A DNA stretch of 64,000 bases from Tethya wilhelma (GCA_964030475.1 CAXIPT010000007.1:4936715-5000714); one strand, 5' to 3'; counted from the first letter of the stretch, positions 10,106-22,116 are shown. Numbers and translations: made by a program. The notes: a model not told the origin generated them from the letters alone.

Positions 10106-12265
10106 CTAGTCTTCCTGGGTAGTTGGCCTCATCCAGATGTCATGGATCTATGTAAAATCAAGAAAATGGCAAATTTTAATAATGGTCCACTATCTAAGAT
10201 ATAAATGTAGACTCACTTGTACATGTGGTGGGCATGACAGAGCATAAATAACAGCACTGGATACATCTTCAGCTTCCATGACCTGCAGCGGCAGAAAAAT
10301 GTCAAGTATTAAAATAATAATAAACTACTGCTGCTGCTAGATATGTGACAATGGTTATATTATCATGAATAAAATTAATGTCTCCCATCAACAGTTGTAC
10401 TTACAATGTTCTGTGCTCTCATCTCTTTCAATGCTTCACCATGAAATGGAGTGGCGACGTTGGCAGGAGATATGGACTAAAACAATAACCAACTAAATGC
10501 ATACACTCTATTCAGTATAATGCCATGCCAAATATACTATATTAAATATCAATTTATTGTAATTTTATGCTGATCGACTTTGAGCTACGTTCATAGGCTG
10601 TCAACTGCAGATTATTAAATTTAACGAATGCCAATTCATGCATATAAAAACGCATAATACAATGATCAGAAATATCTGAAACAATAACCAGTATTTATTA
10701 CATTCAAAAAAAGTAAGCTTACTGTAATTCTGACATTGGACTTCATCTCCCTCAGCTCTCTTCTCATTCCCTCTGTCAGAGCTGTCACTGCGTGCTTTGT
10801 GGCAGCATAGAAATACAACTTGGACAAGTTCGACACACGATGTCCAGACATACTGATGGGAAGCTCAATATTATGTGATGGCTGTACAAACACTTAATAA
10901 GGGTATCAGTGCTCGGCCATGTGGTTGCTTTGGAGCGCTTTCTTTGCATGCAACTCAATCATCATCAGCTAGTTAATGAACAACTAAAGTCTAAGATGTA
11001 AAAAAATACTGGGAAAACTTACCATCTTGTGAAGCACTGCCATTATCATCGTATGGATAGCTTTCAAACTAGCTGGAATTTTAGACTGCAGTAAAATAGG
11101 TTCTTCTGGGTGCTGAACACAGCTACGCATATATGCGTTCTATTTCACCAGTGAATTTTGTCCCCCATTGAAAAGTTAATGTTGCATTGTTCACATCATT
11201 TAGAAGTGGAAGACATATAAAAATTCACTTAGGGGAGACAAAATTCACTAGTGAATAATGTCCGGGTTCAAAAAGGATTACTGGCTGGAAATGGTTGGCG
11301 TGTCCTACTTTTCTATCTATTGCATCAGTTGCTAGTACTTGTACTTGAGGAGAGCAATGGAGAGACAAGTGGTAGTATTCCACAGATGGTGTAACATGGT
11401 ACCTCACTAATGAGTAAATTTATTACATTAGTGCATGCGCTACACATATGGCATATATATTGCTTCAATTGTGGTCTACTAAATGCATTCCTTACACCAT
11501 CATGGCCGAGGTTTACTGATCTGGAATAGTGAATACCTATTGAGTAGAAAGATGTGTCCCTCATTCACTCCTCTCTCCTTCAACTGGGTCATGAACTCCC
11601 GGGTACAAACACACAGACCAAGAACATTTACCTTTGTGAAACATATACAATACATTCAAATTATATATGAATCTGATGATTACTGAACATAATATTATTA
11701 TACCTCAAGCATTTCTCTCCATTTACTGGTTGGAGCGGAAAACAGGGGAGTGCTGTGCCCAACACCAGCACTATTGATACAGACATCGACTCCTCCAAAC
11801 TTTGTCTTTGCCACTTCATAGACAGCTTTGATTTCATCCTCCTTTGTAACATCACATTTCACAGCCACTATCTCACCTTGGCTACCAGTACCACCTCTTG
11901 CAGCCTTCACACCTTCTGACAGTTGCTGTATTTTAAGATATCATAATTTGTGTATACAACTTCTTCAACTCATGTTTTGAGTTTACCAATAATACTAGGT
12001 GGTGCTTGCCGGCCACACCTAGACCCTCCCATTATTTGATGCGTGTAGTATATATACTATTAAAACTGACCTTTACTTTTGCAAGCTCAATCCCATCTTT
12101 TGCGCATCCAACGACATTCATGCCGAGACTAGCCAGCTGTTTAGTAAGGTCGTAGCCAATGCCAGAGGAGGCACCGCTTATCAGAGCAACCTGTCCTTTC
12201 CACTTCTCCATTGCGAATTCGGCTGACAGTGATAACTGTGGCCCTAACTCATGATTGAAATCCAA
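10106..12265 (-). CDS. DHRS11-like short-chain dehydrogenase/reductase, copy G (most divergent)
   Basis: Exons 12071-12265, 11704-11925, 11537-11631, 10723-10852, 10405-10476, 10217-10282, 10106-10147. The 822-nt sum gives 273 residues from the Met at 12265 (an internal Met at 12211 is the alternative). Motifs: GASSGIG, then INSAG in place of NNAG (the second Asn is Ser), and YAATK. Exon 5 is short (SISPANVATPF). The end WMRPTTQED is closest to the vertebrate DHRS11 C-terminus. Introns are longer than in the other copies. It heads the array and may resemble the ancestral member (inference). Confidence 0.85.
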
Positions 12266-12503
12266 TCATGGTTAGCACATAGCCTCCTTCCCATCCTGCT
12301 TTTTACACTTACTTCCTCTGCGCAATAAGTGTCTCCTCCGCTTCATTAATTGCGGTTCACTGCGCATGCGTAGCCGTAAACTGCGCTTGCACGCTGCTTG
12401 CTCTAACCATTGTATCTATGCTCTAACTTTTCTGACGACATAAATATTTAGGTGAATCATTAAAGCATTATTGATGAATGACATTCACAATTACAACATG
12501 TTG

Positions 12504-13391
12504 CTATTTATTCCAATCTGATGGCGGTGAGTCCCTCATTTCCCACGGAGGATCAGGGGTGTGCATGTTCTCTTGTTCCTCATCCAAACTCTTCACAAGC
12601 TCTTCCTATGAACATATGAAAAAAAAAAAAAGGTCAGTCACTATACTTTGAGTTAAAATTTTTTTATGTGTTATTAACCTTTGCTGTTTCATTCTTAAAT
12701 GATTTCCATCGGACACAGTTAAATAATCGTGATCGTTCTATCTTGCACTGTTTGAATTCACCGTAAATGTAATATTGATGGAATTGGTTTGAAGCAGCTG
12801 TACAATATTATACAATAAAAGAATGAGTGCTGTGTTATGTATATTAAAGACTCAAGGGGTGGTCATGACCATACCCGCTGTATTAACACCCTCAACCGGG
12901 ATCAAGATGCGATCAAGGGGTCAAAGCAACAAAAATTGGCCACATCAAGGGTCAAAAAGCCCAATTGCTGCTTTCGATCAACGATCAAGTCACTAGCTGC
13001 TGATAGCACGCTTTAGCTGGGTCAAAGGTCAAATTAATCATGATCAAGGCCTTTCAAAGTGGTGCGATCAAGGTTCATGGAAATTGGACAGATCAAATTT
13101 GATCCCGGTCGCGGGTGTTAGTACAGCGGGTATATGGTTGCGTGACCACCCCTTGAGACTGGGCATACAATAACATGTAGAATGATACTCACACATGCAT
13201 CGCCTCCACTCATTGTACATTTGTGTACATCGAATGTTTGCATATCTCTCTGGCATTCCATCACTACCATTACCACCACCACTGCTTGCTTCACTCTGCA
13301 TCTGATTCTCTGGCTGTTCTACTTTTGCATCACTTTGACTAGATGGAGTCACTTGTCTCTTGATTTTGCCATTCGATTGAGAACTTTCCAT
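12504..13391 (-). CDS. C22orf39/PANTS-like small Cys-rich protein
   Basis: Three exons: 13193-13391 (start MESSQSNGKIKR), 12679-12797, 12504-12605. The sum of 420 nt gives 139 residues. The core reads C-x-EWRRCM, then FHQYYIYGEFKQC and LFNCVRWKSF, and ends with W-x-MRDSPPSDW. This pattern of paired Cys around HxYYxxGE, with a PPxDW tail, is that of the UPF0545/C22orf39 family, reported in vertebrates as a small synaptic protein. The N-terminal half is low-complexity and polar. An upstream in-frame Met (13496) exists; a possible acceptor before TTCACCCTGAAG also leaves room for another 5' exon. The 305-bp inverted-repeat element 12853-13155 sits in intron 1. Head to head with the next gene. 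Confidence 0.75.
12853..13155. mobile_element. Inverted-repeat element (CAAGGGG family), copy 2
   Basis: The left end CAAGGGGTGGTCATGACCAT and right end ...GTGACCACCCCTTG are inverted repeats, with further complementarity through TACCCGCTGTA. AGACT occurs immediately outside both ends (12848-12852 and 13156-13160), a 5-bp target-site duplication. The core has repeated GATCAAGG/GGTCAAA units. It lies in intron 1 of the C22orf39-like gene. Confidence 0.8.
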
Positions 13392-13561
13392 TTCAGTTAA
13401 ATAGGTTGTATCTTCAGGGTGAACTACATAATGGAGAATCAAGATAAGACATACTTTCTCTTTGTGGAGCACAATTTTCCAATTCATGCACACCAAGACC
13501 TGTGTGCATTCTATTTAATGCGCACCAAACATTTAAATGCTCAATGTTGTCTTCACAGAGA

Positions 13562-14280
13562 ATGACGGTAAGTGTAAGTGTAAATAGTTTATTTTGGATG
13601 CTGCAATAAGCTTTCTTTGTTCCCCTTTCTGTGCATGCAGTCTTCGAAGAGAAGAACGAACGACGCCTTTATATCAGAAAGGGAGACTGCAACTCAAGTG
13701 AGTGAGTGTATGCAACTCAAGTATGCAGTAACCATAGACAAATTATATACTAAGTGTGTGGGCTAGTTCCTTAACATATTAAGTTGTTTGTGTGCTCCTG
13801 TAGCTTTCACCAGCAAAGAAGAAACGGGTTCATTTCATTAGCAGTAATGACGAGGAGCACATTAATTTGACCATGCTGAGAGGAGGGCGTGTCTATTCCC
13901 TTTCACCGTCTTCGTCTCCACGGAAATCGACAAAGAGACCTGCCCTGAGGGCGTCAGATACAAGCCCTCGTGTCAGGAGGAGCATTTCGTTCAGAGAAGA
14001 CTCAAGTACCATCTCTCAGATGCCCGTGGAAATGACCACCACGCAAAAGAGAAAACGGTATACGTACGTATGATTGTACATATGATTACTTTACGAGAAT
14101 GTTTCAAAACTGAGATGCTTGATATTGTTTGTGTGCTTTTGTAGCTCCACCTCAAAAGGTGAAAGGTCGAGGGTCACAGTGCAGGAGGTCGACATCTTGG
14201 CTAAGTCACAATCAAGCTGGCAGCCAATTTCAGACAGCACCAGGGATATGTTTTTGGACGTACTTCTTGCTGGTTTCGGG

Positions 14281-14317
<37 letters not shown>

Positions 14318-15012
14318 CTCGTAAACATTTTCATGAAAGAGGATCCTGGGAGCAAGGCTATTCCAGCGCTGTATGAGAGTTTAGTGTCTGCACGAGTTAT
14401 ATTTTTCTTGTTCGTTGTTTAGTCCTAGTTTGAGTGGCCTCTCAAGATCTCACAGAGCAAGAGTTGAGAGAGAACTGAGTTTGATTGTCTCTCGAGTGAA
14501 AGAAGAGTTGAAGACAACCACTGCACCATCTGCTAACAGACTCACCAACTACACTGGTCTCAGTCAGCAAGTGGTAGGTGAATTATTGGATGTTCACAGA
14601 AAACTGGTGTACATATTTTACTGAAATTTTTCATAATAACATGCCAAGATTTTTTAATCCCGAGACCAGCTAGAAATGAGTTTAGTTTTAATGATAGCTG
14701 TGTTCACATGCAGACAACAGTTGGAACTGGTGTACGTATTTACTATATTAAATTTTTAAGCTTGCCACGCAAGATGTTTTAGTCTGGATATCCTCACTTA
14801 ATCTCACATAATATTTTAAGCTCTAGCAACAATACAATGGACATACAATGTCATGTCCTGGGAATGATGATAAACGATGGACATGATCGTTTGGTGTGTT
14901 TGCTTTAGGGTGTTCTCAAGGAGAAGTGTTTGTCTCTCATCCAAAGAAACTCAGAACTGGAGGAAAGATTAGCCGAGAGAAATAGGTCAGAGTACAGCCA
15001 TCACCCTTGATT

Positions 15013-15048
<36 letters not shown>

Positions 15049-15427
15049 CAGTAAAGCAAAATACACCTCCTATACACATACAGTGAAATAGACTCCAAAC
15101 AGTCAAGATCAGAAAGACTCTCGGAGATGGTTTCTACCAACCCAAATGCTCATAACAAGCTCCCATCTGATGAAAATGACCCACAGGTAAGATGTATGGC
15201 ACACACAGTACAGTGACAGTCTCATGCAGGTTATATAGTCGTGACCCACAATACCACAGTACGGCAGAACTACACCTTCTCACAATAGACAATGACTATT
15301 AGTGACACTGTATAATGTTATCTTGCAGGTGGTGGTATCAACAGCTTTGGAAGATTTTTCTGCAAAGTTAGCCAACATGTTAGAAACTGGTCGACGAAAA
15401 GACACACATTTATTGTACAAGTTATGA
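13562..15427 (+). CDS. CENPQ: CENP-Q-like inner kinetochore protein
   Basis: Eight exons: 13562-13567 (ATG ACG only), 13641-13697, 13804-14057, 14145-14279, 14423-14573, 14909-14985, 15084-15186, 15329-15427. The 882-nt sum gives an open frame of 293 residues. The first third is basic and Ser-rich (SPAKKKR, KRPALR), suggesting a nuclear protein. The centre carries WQPISDSTRD followed by an alpha-helical stretch, matching the conserved WQPLSKSTRD block of CENP-Q in the CCAN complex. Helical, coiled-coil-like sequence follows (HRARVERELSLIVSRVKEEL; NSELEERLAERN). The identification rests mainly on that block and general layout. The two-codon first exon is unusual. It starts about 170 bp from the divergent C22orf39-like start. 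Confidence 0.65.
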
Positions 15428-15770
15428 CCGAACATTGCATCAAGATTTTTAAACAACACTACAATGCTGTCATGTATATTACAATGTAACAATCTATTAT
15501 TTATCAAAGCAAATGGTATAATATTATGTTTCATGACTAAAATAATATATTGTGGCAGCTTATACATACAGATGAGAATAATGCACAAAAAAAGATTAAA
15601 AGACCACTTTAACAAAATTCATAAGTTTAATATATATATACATTACCAGACATAAATAATTACTATAATATTATGTGCTTCATGATTTAAGCATGCAGGG
15701 ATGTTTATAGCACTTCATGCAGTGTGAAATTTAAACAGTTCTTCTTCAAGTTCAAGAATAATTTTTAAAT

Positions 15771-16017
15771 TCATTTCAATTTCCCCAGTGGTTCTCCATA
15801 GAAAATTTTCTGTCCTGCTGACACTTGAAACTCAAAGTTCTTTGGAGCTTCGAAAATGAGCACCACAGATGAGCCAAGGTTGAAGCAGCCCATACGATCT
15901 CCACGACAAAGGGGAACCCCCCAAGCATTGCCGTGGGAGAGTTGCTTGTCATTGTATTGACCCATCTTGTAGCGGCCTTTGATGTTGGTTTGGAGATCCT
16001 GAGTGTGTGTGTGTGTG

Positions 16018-16086
<69 letters not shown>

Positions 16087-16400
16087 NTTGTGCCTTTTTT
16101 GTACTAAAATTGACAACTTTGCGTAGTTTTTGAGATTCTAACTCTTTAATTGTTGTTTTTGCTGAGCTTGCATGTACATAAACTACAGCCAGGCTTTTCA
16201 GTACACATTCGTGACAGAGCAGAGCGTGCCCAGTATGATTGTATACAGGTTTCCAGTTACATCAACCATACATCGATGGTAGTGTTAGCAAACAGAATTG
16301 AAACATGTGATCCATTGAATGTTGCCATTACATTTCCACAACATAAACACATAACAGGACATAACTAGCATAATGCAAAGGAAGCAGGCTAATACAACGT

Positions 16401-16485
<85 letters not shown>

Positions 16486-17333
16486 NGTGTGTGTGTGTGT
16501 GTGTGTGTGTGTGCCACTGACCTCATCCACTACAAGTTTAATAGAGCCAACATTGTATGCTCCAACAGCCGTGTAAGAAAAGAACCCGTGGTCCCATGTA
16601 CCAGATAGCACGGTCCTTTCATTCAGTGTAAACAGCCCGGGCATCTTCTTAGCAGCCCATGGTGCAACGGTCAACAGTTCACCTATACATGAATCAGAAT
16701 GGTACAACACAGAATCATGAATGTGCAGTTATGTGAGATGCACATGTAGTTCTTAATCCATAGGCGATTCTGGTTAACCCCTCAATGGACTTTATACTGA
16801 AAATACAGGAAATGGAAGCTAACCAAGCATCAATCAACCATCCACCATTACACCCCAACCGTTTTTGGTGAATAGCTCTCAAATACTCTTAGATCAGTAG
16901 CTACTCTGACTGTATAGGATTTATATTCCAGTCACTTCATATGAAATGTATTATAACCAGGCATGCAATTCCTAAGGGACAGGAGCAGTCATTATGTCAT
17001 CCTTTAGCTGTCATAATGGAATAATGACTGTACAGTACATGTAACTCAACTGCTGCTTCACAGAAAATATGGAAGATTGAGGCCTACCCACAATACCGTA
17101 TAGCGGGAAATTTTCGTGGGGGGAAATTTTTGCGTTTTCGTCTTGAATAGAAATTCGCGGGGAAAATTTTCGTGGATTGCGTCTCAACTATACGTGACGA
17201 CCACATACCTTACAAATTTTGTGGGGGAAAATTTTCACGGAAAGCTGCCAAACAGCGAAATTCGCAAAAATTTTCCCCCACGAAAATTTCCCGCTATACG
17301 GTATTATATGCATTCTATCTCGGGATTCACACT

Positions 17334-17413
<80 letters not shown>

Positions 17414-18909
17414 CGAGTGAAAATGATGATAATCTCCCGGTGCGAGATAGAGTATCACATGAAACAGATCATTCGGCTCCTTCTCACTAGTCACATCTGT
17501 TTCAACCATGCTGTCCTTGCTCGAGATGCGAGTGATGGTACCTTCTCCATCGTGTGAGTTGTATGCCATGAACTTATCGAGACTACCAGGTCCTAAGAAT
17601 CGATCCAACTTGTACGTGACTCCTTTGACTTGTTCAAGGTGACCACTTGGATGGACACGACCGAAATGAAGCACTTTTCCATCTACTGGAGATACCTTTG
17701 GGGAGAAAAACAACAGGCATGGTTTTAGTAACAATAGCACAAGTGTCGAGGGCAAATAAAGCTCTTTTTGATGTATGCATGTTTTCTTTCAGCTTGTTTG
17801 TGATAAGGTAGGCAGGTACCATAGCAAACGAAACAGGTGTAGGTTTGACTGTGTGCAAATAGGTGCATAAAGGTGACAAACTGACCGATTAAATATCCAT
17901 AGCAGGAAACATGTATACAAAACTGTTTACACTATTCAGTACAGATGAGTTCAAACTGCATGATAAAGATGCACTCATCAACACTACTTTTCAAGCACAA
18001 AATTCCTCACCATTGCACATTCGCTGTCAATGGTCCTCACGCCAGGCTTCAAGTGTCTCGTAAACAGCTCCAACAAACTGGGATACTCTTTCAAATCGAC
18101 TACTTGAGCTTCGTCCATCCTACACCCAAACAACCACACATAGAGACCAAGGAGAGGTTGTCGTAGCCAAGTCGGGAGATGTTTTGAAGTGATTTGGCCC
18201 CATATTCGTGAAAGAAGACGAGAGGGTAGCAACCGGAAAAAGACAAGCTGCACAATGTATACAATAATAACAGCAGATAAATAATTATACAAGAAAAGAA
18301 ACTGATGACTCTGGCCTTTCATTTCATAACAGCTACATTTAGAAATAGCACTACACACACTCTTATTCTAGTACTGTAACAGCATTAATTTCTGTTCAGA
18401 TTATAGAATCCAGTAAAACTAGCCTAGTTTTAGAAAAAAATTTGAGCAAGGAGCATGTAAAAGCTTTCACTGAATCTTCAATAGTAACTTACACTAAACC
18501 AGCGATGGGAGGGGAGTACTGGGTGCAGGGGTGCAAGCACACCTACGTTGCAGAGCTAGGCCCATAATCAATGCATGCACATGCGGAGCTCGTGGCAACA
18601 TTCAATAAAATCATGCGAGCAAAAATTAATACTGAAATCCGGATGTATTAGTTCAACTGATCTAGTTCTAGACCAGTTTTTCCAAGTTATTTTGGCGTGG
18701 CGGTTGTAAAAATTCACCTGCCACGTCTCTCTGTCTTCTTGGTGAACTCCTGTTGAGTTTTCAAGTGCCGCACGCCGACGGCGAAGTGAGCCGTCTTCGC
18801 GCACCAATCGGAAGATTTGAAGAAGTGCTATGCATGTAATTCCAAGACTCAATGGGATGCCGAACCAAGCAGTCCATGATTCTGTTACAGTAAACCAACC
18901 AGATCCCAT
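15771..18909 (-). CDS. PISD: Phosphatidylserine decarboxylase (mitochondrial PSD/PISD)
   Basis: It converts phosphatidylserine to phosphatidylethanolamine at the inner mitochondrial membrane. Exons placed: 18718-18909 (Met at 18909, membrane segment IPLSLGITCIALLQIF), 18011-18247 (LPSRLLSRIWG, LFTRHLKPG), 17411-17695 (SPVDGKVLHFG, VKGVTY, APGDYHHFHSP), 16522-16682 (GELLTVAPW, HGFFSYTAVGA), 15771-15998 (FNLGSSVVLIFEAP, stop TGA). The self-cleavage motif, usually LGST, reads LGSS here; the Ser that becomes the pyruvoyl group is kept. A short segment between FHSP and GELL (DW...RRHFPG in relatives) is not found; the phases of the flanking exons call for a roughly 37-nt exon in 16683-17410. An extra N-terminal exon upstream of 18909 is possible. 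Introns carry long (TG)n tracts with N joins. Confidence 0.88.
16001..16514. repeat. Two (TG)n microsatellites with single-N joins
   Basis: Tracts of TG at about 16001-16086 and 16402-16514, each ending in or containing a single N (16087 and 16486). Both lie in the last intron of the phosphatidylserine decarboxylase gene. The N bases are probably assembly joins through collapsed repeats. Confidence 0.9.
17094..17303. mobile_element. MITE-like inverted-repeat element (GCGGGAAATTTT family), copy 2
   Basis: The left end TACCGTATAGCGGGAAATTT and right end AAATTTCCCGCTATACGGTA are near-perfect inverted repeats with the same internal G/A-rich and T/C-rich blocks as copy 1. It lies in an intron of the phosphatidylserine decarboxylase gene, next to a (CA)n tract at 17335-17411. 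Confidence 0.8.
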
Positions 18910-19827
18910 TTTTTCTCTCTGCTGCCGATTTCGGGAGGAGGTGGAGACGAAAGCTCCGCGTGAATGAACCGCTCTTTGTACGAGACTTGTGCCACTTTGG
19001 TATTGCGCTGAGAAGCAAATAACATTACTAGGTCTGCTTGAGAACCTAAAGAGGTTGAAAGTGATAGCTTGCTGAATGAGAAAGTCCTAGTATTATTTTC
19101 CACTCTCCTTTCGCTCTGCCAGATCCGAGAAATTTTTCTCGAGTCTGGTGAGCGTGTTTTATACCGTGGCGCGTCCATGTTACTAAACCACACCTCATGC
19201 ACGCCTATCTATTATGTAACTTGAACATGTCACGCCATGTTATTAATATCATGTCATATCCTGTGAAATCTGATACACCCAGACTGAGACTACATTCTTG
19301 ACTTGGGACTTGGGAATGCTACAGATCCATTGCACATGCGCAAACAATAATTCAGTTTGATGCAAGTATGGGTAGCTTACCTCTGGTGATGGCGGCTAAA
19401 GCTATAGTGCCTGCTAAGCACAGACAAACCTCTGTTATTATGGATTACAAAGACTGCTCGCAAATTAGCAACAGACATTCTTGTAGGAGTTATATACTTC
19501 GCCACGTGTGGGGTAAATTTCCGGATTGTGCTGATTTTCAGTCCGTAAACTACACGTATACGTTCTATGTACCTGTACTGTGATCGTGCAGAGTTAACGA
19601 TCATTACCATTTGCGCCTCTGTAAATCAGTATGTTATCTATGATGCTGGTACACATCATTATACTGTAGCTGTATGCCATGTACAAGCTTCGGTAAATCG
19701 GTACTAAAGAATTTGGCGTGTTTAAATAACTGCACTAATGGCTACTTAATAACATGTAACATAAAATTATAATTGTCATGCCATAGAGCAATAACGGTCT
19801 CTCACAATAATATACTGAGTGTTCAAG
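18910..19827. other. Intergenic region between PISD and aldolase
   Basis: Contains the upstream side of the PISD gene and the 3' flank of aldolase. A long frame on the minus strand from 19202 to 18885 (MDAPRYKTRSPDSRK) might hold an alternative PISD leader exon, but it is out of frame with the Met at 18909 and I find no convincing junction. I see nothing else from 19200 to 19827. Confidence 0.5.
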
Positions 19828-20907
19828 CTAATATTGATGATCGGCAACAAACAAACTCTTAGCAGCATCACCAGCAGCCTCTTCTCCGGGGTACTTCCCA
19901 AGAGCTGCCAAACCATTGCACCGGGCACGATGAAGATAGACTGCCTGAGCTTTGCCAACATTTTCCTTCTTTCCCTGCCAGGCTGCGAGCACGCTAGCTT
20001 GAAGAGCTCGTCCGTACGAGAAAGTCAGACCCCACGGTTTGACGGCATCAAGAGCATTGATGGCGTTGAGGTGAGTCGTGGCGACAATTTCAGACTGACC
20101 GCCCGAGAGGAAAGTCACGCCAGGAACAGCAACAGGGAGGTGACGTTGGAACATAGTTACGGTAGCTTTTGCAACCTCTTCTGGTGTGTATTTCTTGGAG
20201 CAGTTGACTCCAGGGAGGACCATGTTTGGCTTGAGAAGAGTACCTTCCAAGTAGACGTGATGGTCGCTGAGAGCTTTGTAGACTGCCGCAAGAACTCTCT
20301 CCGATGCTTCTATACAGGCTTCAAGGTCGTGATCCCCGTCTGTAAGAATCTCAGGCTCGACGATTGGACAGAGGCCGTTCAATTGACAGATGCTTGCATA
20401 GCGTGCGAGCACGTTGGCATTTTCCATCACAGCTAGTTCAGTGGGACGACCGTTTCCGATCTTCAAGACGCAACGCCACTTGGCAAATCGAGCACCGCCC
20501 TTGTAATACTCCTGGCATCGCTCGGCAAGTCCATCAAGACCCTGAGTAGTGGTCTCTTCGTTGGTTCCAAGGAGCTGAACTACTCCTTTGTCGACTTTGA
20601 TGCCTGGGATGATGCCGGCATCTTGGATGAGCTTCACGAAAGGTGTACCGTCATCGGCCTTTTGGTAGAAGGTCTCATGGAAGAGAATCACACCGCTGAT
20701 GTATTTGGAGACTTCTTTGTTGGCTGTGAAGAGCAACTGGCGATAGAGACGGCGATTTTCTTCAGTGTTCTCCACACTGATGTTGGCGAATCGTTTTCCC
20801 ATAGTACCAGTGCTCTCGTCAGCAGCGAGGATACCTTTGCCAGGAGCCACAATGGCTTTAGCAGTGGCATTGAGTTCTTTCTTCTGAGCTTCAGTCAGGA
20901 AAGGCAT
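19828..20907 (-). CDS. Fructose-bisphosphate aldolase, class I
   Basis: A single uninterrupted coding exon of 359 residues, close to the 363 or so of animal aldolases. It cleaves fructose-1,6-bisphosphate to dihydroxyacetone phosphate and glyceraldehyde-3-phosphate in the cytosol. Visible family blocks: [17 protein letters not shown] near the N-terminus, [39 protein letters not shown] (the Lys forms the Schiff base), FLSGGQSE, and the C-terminal Tyr (DHQY) needed for full activity on the bisphosphate. The Met at 20907 fits the family start. Higher GC and strong codon bias relative to neighbours suit a highly expressed gene. A noncoding 5' exon near 21.05-21.2 kb is possible. It is head to head with the HAUS8-like gene. 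Confidence 0.95.
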   Translation of the reverse strand: MPFLTEAQKKELNATAKAIVAPGKGILAADESTGTMGKRFANISVENTEENRRLYRQLLFTANKEVSKYISGVILFHETFYQKADDGTPFVKLIQDAGIIPGIKVDKGVVQLLGTNEETTTQGLDGLAERCQEYYKGGARFAKWRCVLKIGNGRPTELAVMENANVLARYASICQLNGLCPIVEPEILTDGDHDLEACIEASERVLAAVYKALSDHHVYLEGTLLKPNMVLPGVNCSKKYTPEEVAKATVTMFQRHLPVAVPGVTFLSGGQSEIVATTHLNAINALDAVKPWGLTFSYGRALQASVLAAWQGKKENVGKAQAVYLHRARCNGLAALGKYPGEEAAGDAAKSLFVADHQY

Positions 20908-21215
20908 CTTGATTCAATTTACTGAATGAGGACTACAGTGGGGGGAAAAAAATAAAATTTTAATTTGGTTAATTTTACCACAAACATGAATTATCGGCCA
21001 ATAACATCTTCAAATTCTATAAATTATATTATGGTAGCTAAAGATGGACACTGGCACCCATACCTTGACAATACAGCAGGCAGCGGAGAGATGCTGGTGT
21101 AGAAATTCGAGAAGACTCGACTGTGAGTTGGAGGAAACAGAACCCTGATGACCCTGTAGAAATACGTCATGTGACGTCATACGCTTCCGGGTACTAGGTG
21201 CACGCCTACAACACA

Positions 21216-21369
21216 CCAGAGGAGGTACGACACGAGTGCGCCTTTGCTGAGCTGGCAAACTGGGTGCACGTGATCAACTCTCATTGTGAAGTACACTGGT
21301 CACATGATTGGAATGCAATTAACAGACTTGCCAGCTCAGCAAAGGCGCACTCGTGTCGTACCTCCTCTG
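21216..21369. repeat. Inverted repeat in the shared aldolase/HAUS8 5' region
   Basis: A block of about 41 bp (21216-21257, core GTACGACACGAGTGCGCC then TTTGCTGAGCTGGCAA) recurs inverted at 21329-21369, with about 70 bp between. ACACA/TGTGTTG motifs extend the similarity outward. It sits between two divergent genes about 555 bp apart. It could be a small foldback element or a duplicated promoter element facing each gene; sequence alone does not decide. Confidence 0.8.
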
Positions 21370-21462
21370 ACAACACACCCTTTGCACGTGCGCACGTGAG
21401 TTTCCCGCCAAAATCAAACTCCTCCCACAAGATACAGATCAAGCAGCAATCAAGACAACAAC

Positions 21463-22070
21463 ATGGCATCAAACACCAATAAACACTCCTTGTATAGGCT
21501 AGCTTCTCCAGCAAAAAGGTAAATTTAAGGCAATTCTAACAGCATAGATATAAATATCTCTTTCTATAGTTCATAAATAGTAAAAAATGTACACAAATCC
21601 TGCATACCTTGTGTCAAATATTTACCTTTTATATATCTAGAGGTGTTCTTGAACAAGGGAAGCTTCAAGAGCTCTCTTCCATTGTCACTCCGCCTCCAGC
21701 AACTTGGACTAGCTCTACCCCACCACCACCAACACAGACCCCTCCTCCACCATTCTGGAGCCACAGTCTAGACCGTAGGCACCATGAGGACGCAACTGGT
21801 GGTAGCCCAAGAAGGTAGGTATGAATAGAACTTAGCACGAATCAGGTCGATAATAACTTTATTTTGGTAGTTGGTCCTCCTAGGCTCTACTAGTTTGATA
21901 TTTTATTTTTCACTGACCCATTTGACCAACTACATGTTCATATCCTGTGATTTTGTGTACGTAATGAGTGCAGTTTTCTGGGCCATTAAACAGACAGTTT
22001 CACTTACAACAATTTGTTGCCTGTACATCTTCACACTGTTGGAATAGAAGTATTACATCTTGACAATCAT

Positions 22071-22116
<46 letters not shown>

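Noticed and set aside
19819..20436. Plus-strand frame of 205 codons opposite aldolase
   Set aside because: It is an antisense shadow of the strongly codon-biased aldolase exon, with no independent similarity.
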